This document shows, piece by piece, positions 1-5,215 of a stretch of 5,215 nucleotides of DNA. The notes beneath the pieces were generated by a model. That model did not search any database. It was not told the DNA's origin and saw nothing but the letters and a program-made list of their open reading frames with translations. The stretch comes from Alphaproteobacteria bacterium (GTDB lineage Bacteria; Pseudomonadota; Alphaproteobacteria; M2410). Location of the stretch: positions 1-5,215 of the forward strand of contig JAJFIN010000068.1 in NCBI GenBank assembly GCA_021774955.1, written 5' to 3'. The position numbers were made by a program, and so were the translations under genes. The stretch's first letter is position 1; every line of letters begins with the position of its first letter.

Positions 1-2089
1 GCTCACCAATTAGATTTGCTTCCGCCTCCAAGGCATAGGTAAGAATGCCTGAGATCTCAGTGAACTCTTGTTTTTCTTTGATGCTCGACACCAATCGACG
101 TGCTTCATCGTAGTTTTTCCTTTGCAGAGAAACCCGAATGCGCTCCCAGTCAACAGCATGGGAAAGACGTGGCCAACCTTTTTCAACTGCAGTAGCCTCA
201 GCTTCATCGAGAACCGATAGGGCCTCTTCGTAGTTGCCATCCATCACAGCCAGCCGCGATGCTGTCAGATATACATCTGTCACCATATCCGGCAGCATGA
301 TCTCAATCGGCCCATCAAGGCATCGCTCTAAGTACGCTCGAGCTTCCTCCGGCTGGTTTCGCTGGTAAAGCGCGCCGGGCATATATCCAATAGCTATTTT
401 GTCCACGAACCCCGCATTTGTGGCCGGTTGAATGACGATATCTGCTTGTTTCCAACAATCGATCGCGGCCGTTAGGTCGCCTTCCACCGCATGAACGAGA
501 CCGAGCAACGTGTGTGATACGGCCATGCCAAACACGTTTTCCGCGCGGTCGTTCTCACGCTTTCCTTCAAGCGCAGCTCGCTTGGCTTTTGAAAGATTGC
601 TTCGCGCAATCAATCCAATTGTTGCACACAAATGTAGCGTACCAACCGTATAAGGATCACGAGCAATGCAATCTCGAAGTCCCCGCTCAGCAACATCAAC
701 CAAACCTTCCGGCTGATCCCCATAGATTTTGATCAAGGCGTCTGCTGCAAACAAGTCGTCGCGAACAATAGGGTCAAGGTCTGAAAACTGTTTACGTACG
801 GAATTCGTGTGCATGCGTGCTGCTTCAAGCGCAAAGCTCGTGGCAAATGAGCAAGCAGCCTCCATACGTAAAAGCGGGTGTTTGTCGTAGGCTTCATCAG
901 GAATTTGGTCGGACCAATCGGCAACTGGCGTCGGTCGACCATGGCGCCTGCGTTCCATGCTGGCACGCTCGAGCAGCTCTGCTGCGACCATGGTTTCACC
1001 GGCAGCAAAGGCATGCCTAATGGCATCGCTCAATCGGCCCTCATTCTTGTTCCACTCGATCGCTGCTCTGTGAATTTCGGCGAGGCGGTCTGCATCTTCT
1101 TTTTGTAAAACCTCTTCGAGATATTTCGACAATAGGGGATGAAAGCGGTACCATTGTTGAAGTTGGCCTGCATCTTCCAAGGCAAGCAATCCATTTTCTT
1201 CAAGCTGCAGCATATATTCAGCAGCATTTCTCATACCCGAAAGTTTTTTTGCAAATTTCTTTGTCACCCTTCCAAGTGGTGCAATATCAAGTAAAAACTT
1301 CCTTGCTTCAGGGCTGAAATGCATCAAAATTTCTTCAAGAAAATAGTTGTGCAAATTTCGCCAGGCATAAACATCGCCCGCCACCAAAAGTGAGAGGTCA
1401 ATATTTTCTTGCCCTAATGCCATGCAGGCAATTCGTGTTGCTGCTGGCCATCCTTCGGTCAACAGATGCAATGTGGAGATATCACTCGTTGGAATTTCGA
1501 GCTCATACTCCACAAGAAGCCGTTCCGTTTCTCTTGCGTCAAAACACAAAGTCTGAGCGTCAATTACGGCAAGGTCACCACTGATTTGAAATTTCGTGAT
1601 TCCAAATTCAGGACGCAGTCGCGTTGCCACAACGAGTTTAAGCAGCGGTAATTTTTGCTCCAATAAACGCAGCAAGAGACGTTCACCTTCCGACCCTCGG
1701 ATACGTTCAGCATTGTCGAATATCAACATACATTCCGGTTCGCTCACCTGAGTATCAAGGCTCGCGCCATCGCGCCCGAGAAGCATGTCAGAGGAAACGC
1801 CGGATAAATACTGAGCGATGCGTTTAGAGAGATGGGTCTTGTCACGATCTAAGTGGTCGAGGGCTAACCACCCTACGTTCCAACCGTCTGCTTTTTTTTC
1901 ATCAGCATATTGCTGTATGAAAGCTGTTTTGCCGTAACCCGCAGGTGCATAGAGCAGCAACATCGAAGCGGTTTGGTGTGTGTCTGCGAGAGAGATAAGC
2001 CGGTCACGGAAAATAAAATTCCGCTTGGTTTTCTTCTGTCCACTACGACCTTTAGAGGTCTTATTGGGCAGTTTGACAATTTGGCCCAT
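1..2089 (-). CDS. MalT/AlkS-like LuxR-family ATP-binding transcriptional regulator, C-terminus missing
   Basis: The frame is open without a stop from the ATG at 2089 to the window edge (696 residues), so the gene is partial at its 3' end. The N-terminal half is a STAND-type NTPase: Walker A APAGYGKT (48-55), Walker B-like MLIFDN (121-126), a sensor-like VVATRLRP (153-160), then the MalT-family signatures LTEGWPAA (210-217) and WYRFHPLL (313-320). From about 330 on it is helical, with TPR-like repeats (for example NYEEALSVLDEAEA and QPEEARAYLERCL), as in the MalT sensor region. MalT is about 900 residues, so roughly 200 residues, including the expected LuxR-type helix-turn-helix, should lie outside the window; that domain is not seen here. 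Such proteins are cytoplasmic activators that oligomerise when bound to ATP and inducer. The start is the first ATG after an in-frame stop at 2144-2146; a weak GGA lies 7 nt upstream. It follows the esterase gene on the same strand after 171 bp. The inducer is unknown. Confidence 0.9.
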   Translation of the reverse strand, partial: MGQIVKLPNKTSKGRSGQKKTKRNFIFRDRLISLADTHQTASMLLLYAPAGYGKTAFIQQYADEKKADGWNVGWLALDHLDRDKTHLSKRIAQYLSGVSSDMLLGRDGASLDTQVSEPECMLIFDNAERIRGSEGERLLLRLLEQKLPLLKLVVATRLRPEFGITKFQISGDLAVIDAQTLCFDARETERLLVEYELEIPTSDISTLHLLTEGWPAATRIACMALGQENIDLSLLVAGDVYAWRNLHNYFLEEILMHFSPEARKFLLDIAPLGRVTKKFAKKLSGMRNAAEYMLQLEENGLLALEDAGQLQQWYRFHPLLSKYLEEVLQKEDADRLAEIHRAAIEWNKNEGRLSDAIRHAFAAGETMVAAELLERASMERRRHGRPTPVADWSDQIPDEAYDKHPLLRMEAACSFATSFALEAARMHTNSVRKQFSDLDPIVRDDLFAADALIKIYGDQPEGLVDVAERGLRDCIARDPYTVGTLHLCATIGLIARSNLSKAKRAALEGKRENDRAENVFGMAVSHTLLGLVHAVEGDLTAAIDCWKQADIVIQPATNAGFVDKIAIGYMPGALYQRNQPEEARAYLERCLDGPIEIMLPDMVTDVYLTASRLAVMDGNYEEALSVLDEAEATAVEKGWPRLSHAVDWERIRVSLQRKNYDEARRLVSSIKEKQEFTEISGILTYALEAEANLIGE

Positions 2090-2178
2090 TACTCCATCCA
2101 ACAATTTTGTGGCGCCTAAAATCAGCGACCCAAGAAAACCACATCACTGAAGATCACCATACCAGACTATACAATCTC

Positions 2179-2194
2179 TCGCCCATACTTATGG
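2179..2194. promoter_or_regulatory. Candidate operator: CCATA-2 nt-TATGG inverted repeat upstream of the regulator gene
   Basis: TCGCCCATACTT (2179-2190) matches the element at 4134-4145 in 11 of 12 positions, and CCATACTTATGG (2183-2194) is an inverted repeat with the same 5-bp arms but a 2-nt spacer. It lies 89 bp upstream of the regulator start. A further GTATGG on the minus strand (2157-2162) is closer to the gene, 26 bp away in the same orientation. The differing spacers argue against a simple two-fold site, so the 12-mer itself may be the relevant unit. Confidence 0.35.
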
Positions 2195-2260
2195 ATAGTT
2201 AGCAAATTGGACGAGCGAGGCCGGTAAGTGTTGTTTTCCGCCATAAAACGCACCAGAAAA

Positions 2261-3382
2261 CTATTCGACGTTAACCATCATGTCGAAAGCATCACGCAAT
2301 TTGCGCGCGGAATCGTCTATCACTTCTTTTCCGGCGTCAATAACACCGGCCATATTCATGAAGGGATGGACGGTTCCCTGGTAACGTTTATGGACCGTTG
2401 GCACACCAGCATCTTTTAAAAGCTGTGCGTATTCCTCAATGTCATCGCGCATGATCTCGTATTCAGCAGAGACCACGTAGGCCGGTGGCAAGTTCGAAAA
2501 ATTACTGGCGAGTATCGGTTGAACTCTCGGGTTGTTGAGTTCGTCGGTACTGTTGATCCAAGAGCCGTAGGCCCATTCCAATTCCTCACGACCAAACACA
2601 TATCCTTGCGCAAACAAGTCCATCGACTTACTGTTTCCGCGTGTGCCCACGGCTGGATAAATCAAAAGCTGGAAATCGAGTTGAGGGCCGTCTTCATCAC
2701 GGGCCATGTGCGTCATCACAGCCGCTAACAAACCTCCACCCGAATCTCCGCCGACGGCAAGTTTTTCACCGTCGCCACCAAAGCTTTTCGCATTTTTCTT
2801 GGCCCACAGAAGGGCCGCGTAGGAATCATTGATTGCGGTGGGGTACTTGTATTCCGGCGACATGCGATAATCGACGGCGACAATGATAATACCCGATTTT
2901 TGGCACATCCGCCGTAATGTGGGCTCATACTGCTCAAGACTTCCGACCATCATGCCGCCGCCATGATAGTAAACCATCACCGGCAACAATTCGGCCTCTG
3001 GCTCCTTCGGAGAATAGATGCGGATACGGATTTTATGACCACCCGGACCGGGAATGTAGCGCTCTTCCGCATTTGTGATGTCTTCATTCGGCAAGCCCAG
3101 CGGCACGTAGATCGCATCATGAATTTCCCTGCGTCGCGCCGGCGGTAGGTTCTCTATCGGCGGATGCTTACTTGCAGCTGTTGCCAACATTTCAAGTGCA
3201 GCTCTCGTTTGCTCGTCAAGATTAGCGGCAGTGGCGGGAACAAAATCAACATCGGCTTCAGGAATGTGAACCTCGACAACTTCATCCTCGAAGACCACCT
3301 CAGCTGAATGGGCAATCCCGGAATAAAGCGCAGCGATCAAAGAAAAAACCAGTGTTGATATAGGTCGCGGGTAGACCGTCAT
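2261..3382 (-). CDS. Exported alpha/beta-hydrolase, HSL (family IV) esterase/lipase
   Basis: This 373-residue protein belongs to the alpha/beta-hydrolase fold 3 (hormone-sensitive lipase-like) carboxylesterases, which hydrolyse short- to medium-chain esters. The oxyanion-hole motif is HGGG (140-143), followed by VDYRMSPEYKYP (170-181), typical of the family. The nucleophile Ser214 sits in GDSGGG (212-217), where GDSAGG is more usual, and the catalytic His is H339 in GTVHPF. The acid position, normally the first Asp of a DPLRD motif, reads EIMRDD, putting Glu309 there. Residues 1-27 look like a Sec signal peptide: a hydrophobic stretch from about 9 to 24 ending in AHSA, with cleavage probably after Ala27. 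There is no lipobox Cys, so a periplasmic or secreted enzyme is likely. The region from 28 to about 110 is acidic and then helical, matching the cap. The ATG at 3382 has AAGGA 7 nt upstream. It lies 115 bp after the reductase gene, possibly in one transcript. The substrate cannot be read from the sequence. Confidence 0.93.
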   Translation of the reverse strand: MTVYPRPISTLVFSLIAALYSGIAHSAEVVFEDEVVEVHIPEADVDFVPATAANLDEQTRAALEMLATAASKHPPIENLPPARRREIHDAIYVPLGLPNEDITNAEERYIPGPGGHKIRIRIYSPKEPEAELLPVMVYYHGGGMMVGSLEQYEPTLRRMCQKSGIIIVAVDYRMSPEYKYPTAINDSYAALLWAKKNAKSFGGDGEKLAVGGDSGGGLLAAVMTHMARDEDGPQLDFQLLIYPAVGTRGNSKSMDLFAQGYVFGREELEWAYGSWINSTDELNNPRVQPILASNFSNLPPAYVVSAEYEIMRDDIEEYAQLLKDAGVPTVHKRYQGTVHPFMNMAGVIDAGKEVIDDSARKLRDAFDMMVNVE

Positions 3383-3389
3383 TTTGGGT

Positions 3390-3394
3390 TCCTT
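3390..3394 (-). promoter_or_regulatory. Ribosome-binding site of the esterase gene
   Basis: AAGGA on the minus strand stands 7 nt upstream of the ATG at 3382. It fixes the start that keeps the full signal peptide, and so supports export of the esterase. Confidence 0.75.
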
Positions 3395-3396
3395 AT

Positions 3397-3427
3397 TTGC
3401 CTATTTTGTGACTCGGCAAGCTAGGCA
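3397..3427. repeat. Inverted repeat in the leader of the esterase gene
   Basis: TGCCTA (3398-3403) pairs with TAGGCA (3422-3427), and the alternative arms TTGCC (3397-3401) and GGCAA (3415-3419) also pair. The two pairings are mutually exclusive. They sit directly upstream of the AAGGA ribosome-binding site, so either hairpin would lie in the 5' leader. Arms are short and neither has a terminator-like U tract. Confidence 0.2.
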
Positions 3428-3497
3428 TCGAAGACGGGCAGCACGCCATTCCAAAGTATTGGTCTGCAGCATAATAGGCCCACCGAACTATCGGAAC

Positions 3498-4031
3498 TTA
3501 ATGGATGTCATTAACCTCCTGCACCATCACCGATATGACTTGTCCGATAAGAGAACTAATTTCCAAATCTTCAAGCATCTCCCTGCTGTCTAGGTGTCTT
3601 CCCAACACAGGGATTTCCACCGACGCACCTGCAATAATTTTGGCATCGATGGTGTGGAGTACCTCATTGAGTGCCTTGAACGCATATGAGGATCGTGGTG
3701 CTGCATTCAGTATCGCCACAGGCTTGCCAACAAACTCCCCGGAACCGACCACCCAATCCAAAGCATTTTTGAGCACGCCAGTAATGCCATGCGCATATTC
3801 TGGACTTGAAATGATGATGCCGTCACTCGCCGACAGGGCGGATCGAAACTCCAGCACAGAGCTTGGCTCCCTGTCTTCAATATCAGGATTGAAAAATGGA
3901 AGATCTCCCAGGCCCCTATATAGGATCACCTGCACATCGTAGGGTATTACGGCTTCGGAAATGGCTCCGAGGAGAGCGGTGTTAATCGATGCGCACCGGA
4001 GGCTGCCAGAAATGGCTAATAGCTTAATCAT
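3498..4031 (-). CDS. NAD(P)H-dependent FMN reductase (flavodoxin-like fold)
   Basis: This 177-residue cytosolic protein is of usual length for the FMN_red family (ChrR/YieF/SsuE-like), which transfers electrons from NAD(P)H through bound FMN to free flavins, quinones, azo compounds or metal ions. The N-terminal beta strand LLAIS leads into the FMN-phosphate loop GSLRCASINTALL (9-21). The second signature, SPEYAHGITGVLKNALDWV (76-94), contacts the flavin ring and is close to the family consensus. GKPVAILNAAP (102-112) is the next core strand and loop. No signal peptide or membrane segment is present. The start is the only sensible ATG: the ATG 11 bp upstream runs straight into a stop. No strong Shine-Dalgarno sequence precedes it. 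It is transcribed away from the acyl-CoA synthetase across a 200-bp gap and towards the esterase. The in vivo acceptor is unknown; it could feed reduced flavin to an oxygenase outside the window, or act against quinone stress. Confidence 0.92.
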   Translation of the reverse strand: MIKLLAISGSLRCASINTALLGAISEAVIPYDVQVILYRGLGDLPFFNPDIEDREPSSVLEFRSALSASDGIIISSPEYAHGITGVLKNALDWVVGSGEFVGKPVAILNAAPRSSYAFKALNEVLHTIDAKIIAGASVEIPVLGRHLDSREMLEDLEISSLIGQVISVMVQEVNDIH

Positions 4032-4039
4032 GCTATAAT
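4031..4039 (+). promoter_or_regulatory. Possible extended -10 promoter element for the acyl-CoA synthetase gene
   Basis: TGCTATAAT is a perfect extended -10 match (TGnTATAAT) on the plus strand. No good -35 hexamer is visible at 16-18 bp. Initiation would fall near 4046, giving a leader of about 185 nt, and the element overlaps the start codon of the divergent reductase. Such a match can arise by chance in AT-rich DNA. Confidence 0.25.
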
Positions 4040-4133
4040 CTCATGGTTTTCAATTTTTTCTGGTAGACAATCGACTATCGCAGGATCAAGTGCGGGTTTA
4101 ACCATTCGAAAGTGCGGCTTTTACGTGCCGCTG

Positions 4134-4153
4134 TCGGCCATACTTTCATATGG
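4134..4153. promoter_or_regulatory. Candidate operator: CCATA-6 nt-TATGG inverted repeat in the divergent gap
   Basis: CCATA (4138-4142) and TATGG (4149-4153) form a perfect 5-bp inverted repeat with a 6-nt spacer. The flanking 12-mer TCGGCCATACTT (4134-4145) recurs with one mismatch at 2179-2190, upstream of the MalT-like regulator gene. It lies 102 bp upstream of the reductase start and sits between the two divergent genes, where a shared operator would be expected. Binding by any particular protein is inference. Confidence 0.35.
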
Positions 4154-4177
4154 TTGATCATAGGCAGGGCAGCGATA

Positions 4178-4208
4178 GGGTTCACCCAAATATAGCAGGT
4201 CTATGACC
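4178..4208. repeat. Two short palindromes just upstream of the acyl-CoA synthetase start
   Basis: GGGTtcACCC (4178-4187) and GGTCtatGACC (4198-4208) lie within 60 bp of the synthetase ATG. The arms are only 4 bp each, so each could be chance, but with the repeat at 4138-4153 they make three small inverted repeats in 71 bp. Confidence 0.25.
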
Positions 4209-4221
4209 ACTTCTTCATTCC

Positions 4222-4226
4222 GGAGA
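4222..4226 (+). promoter_or_regulatory. Ribosome-binding site of the acyl-CoA synthetase gene
   Basis: GGAGA ends 5 nt before the ATG at 4232, a normal spacing. With the in-frame stop at 4193-4195 it fixes this start. Confidence 0.75.
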
Positions 4227-4231
4227 ACTCT

Positions 4232-5215
4232 ATGAATTCTACAAACATCTATGACACTCTGGAACGAACAGCATCCATCCATAGGAAACGTCAAGCGATC
4301 CGCTTCATCAAATCTATGGATGAAGAGGTGCCGTCGCTTATCTGGACCTATGCTGACTTACTAGAAAAAGTATGCGCGGCAGCCAACCTATTTCATTCAT
4401 GTGGCGCAGATTCAAAGTCGTCGATTGCCCTTTTGATCCCAAACACGCCCAATGGCCAGGTCGCTCTACTCGCAGCGGAAATTGCTGGCCGTGCCCTCCC
4501 CATAAACCCATTGCTGAGTGATGAACATATTGCCAACCTGATGAAAAAGGGTAATGCAAAAGTCTTGGTTATGGCGGGCGATCCTGAAAGAGCGGCGCGA
4601 TTAAAATTGCAAGTACCGGCGCTTGAACATATGTTTATGTTGGATGACCAGCCCGAAGGTTTCATACAATCATTGTCAAAACACTCGGGACAAGGGCTCT
4701 CATTTCCTCACAGAAAAGATCCTGAGACGGTTGTGGCGACCTTCCATACCGGGGGGACAACGGGACTTCCAAAGCTTGCGCAACACACGCAAGGAAATCA
4801 ACTGGCTGTTGCTCACGCCATCATTGAGCGCGGCGATGTAACACCTGATGATGTGCTGGTGAATGCATTACCGCTTTTTCACGTTGCAGGCTCCATGTGT
4901 TTCGCATTGATGTCCATGACCGCTGGCTCTTGTCAAATGCTGTGTACAGAACAAGGAGCGCGTCACCCTGACTTCATTGCTAAACAATGGACGATGATCG
5001 AAGCACACGGTGTTACCCTTCTGGGTGGCGTACCGACAACCATTGGCGCCCTTGCCCCAACTATTCCAGAGCCCCTACCACCGACTCTTCGAAAAATTTG
5101 GACCGGGGGTTCTCCATTTCCGGTCGCTATCGAGGAAAAACTAAGCGAACAATCTGGAATTGGCATCAGTATCATTTATGGCATGACCGAATGCGCTGGT
5201 CTATTGGCAATGCGT
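4232..5215 (+). CDS. AMP-forming acyl-CoA synthetase (ANL superfamily), 3' end missing
   Basis: The frame stays open for 328 residues to the window edge, about half of a typical 550-630 residue enzyme. These proteins activate a carboxylic acid to acyl-AMP and then acyl-CoA in the cytoplasm. The N-terminus (YDTLERTASIH, then IWTYADLLEKV and AANLFHSCG) matches the start of the AMP-binding domain. The P-loop-like A3 motif FHTGGTTGLPKLAQHT spans 171-186; its GG form is known from FadD-type enzymes, and the following KLAQHT resembles the acyl-CoA synthetase group I know as PRK07529. PLFHVAG (214-220) and YGMTE (316-320, A5 motif) complete the visible catalytic core. The A7 and A8 hinge motifs and the catalytic C-terminal Lys must lie beyond the window. 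The ATG at 4232 has GGAGA 5 nt upstream, and an in-frame TAG at 4193-4195 rules out a long extension. It is divergent from the reductase. A fatty, aromatic or alicyclic acid are all possible substrates. Confidence 0.94.
   Translation, partial: MNSTNIYDTLERTASIHRKRQAIRFIKSMDEEVPSLIWTYADLLEKVCAAANLFHSCGADSKSSIALLIPNTPNGQVALLAAEIAGRALPINPLLSDEHIANLMKKGNAKVLVMAGDPERAARLKLQVPALEHMFMLDDQPEGFIQSLSKHSGQGLSFPHRKDPETVVATFHTGGTTGLPKLAQHTQGNQLAVAHAIIERGDVTPDDVLVNALPLFHVAGSMCFALMSMTAGSCQMLCTEQGARHPDFIAKQWTMIEAHGVTLLGGVPTTIGALAPTIPEPLPPTLRKIWTGGSPFPVAIEEKLSEQSGIGISIIYGMTECAGLLAMR

Noticed and set aside
733..1026. 97-codon minus-strand frame and several 60-76 codon frames within 10-2119
   Set aside because: All lie inside the continuous MalT-like reading frame in other frames or on the other strand, and none shows family motifs.
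1890..1900. Run of eight A residues (minus strand) in the regulator, a possible slippage site
   Set aside because: The frame reads through correctly as Glu-Lys-Lys, family motifs on both sides are in the same frame, and no stimulatory structure is apparent.
3451..3495. Small hairpins (CCAA-AGTA-TTGG and CCGA-N4-TCGG) after the reductase stop as a terminator
   Set aside because: Stems are 4 bp with no T run, so read-through into the esterase gene is equally plausible.
3505..3942. 145-codon plus-strand frame opposite the FMN reductase
   Set aside because: It is antisense to a gene with intact family signatures; its sequence is Ser/Thr-rich with no recognisable motif, as expected of a shadow frame.
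4114..4131. GCGGC-8 nt-GCCGC hairpin in the divergent gap as a terminator
   Set aside because: The stem is only 5 bp with no following T tract, and no gene ends into it on either strand.
4338..4665. 73- and 90-codon minus-strand frames opposite the acyl-CoA synthetase
   Set aside because: They are antisense to a clear AMP-binding domain and lack motifs or ribosome-binding sites.

Overview
The window carries four protein-coding genes of an ordinary bacterial type, two of them cut by the window edges. Moderate base composition, Shine-Dalgarno-like starts, a Sec-type signal peptide and the protein families suggest a proteobacterium, possibly an environmental gammaproteobacterium that lives on lipid-like or hydrophobic carbon. 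That placement is inference; there is no rRNA or other marker here.

Layout: positions 1-2089 (minus) hold the first 696 residues of a large MalT/AlkS-like ATP-binding regulator, whose C-terminal DNA-binding domain lies beyond position 1. Positions 2261-3382 (minus) encode an exported esterase of the hormone-sensitive-lipase (HSL) alpha/beta-hydrolase family. Positions 3498-4031 (minus) encode a small NAD(P)H-dependent FMN reductase. Across a 200-bp divergent gap, 4232-5215 (plus) holds the first 328 residues of an AMP-forming acyl-CoA synthetase. The gaps between genes (171, 115 and 200 bp) contain ribosome-binding sites and short inverted repeats. There are no tRNAs, rRNAs, CRISPR arrays, insertion sequences or convincing intrinsic terminators.

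How the genes may work together (inference): the exported esterase could release an organic acid from an ester outside the cytoplasm, the divergent ligase could activate that acid with CoA, the flavin reductase could supply a redox step or quinone protection, and the MalT-like protein could sense an inducer and switch the set on. A near-identical 12-bp element upstream of the regulator and in the divergent gap is a candidate shared operator. I see no clearly new system. The points most worth checking are the exported HSL esterase with Glu in the catalytic-acid position, and the shared element.
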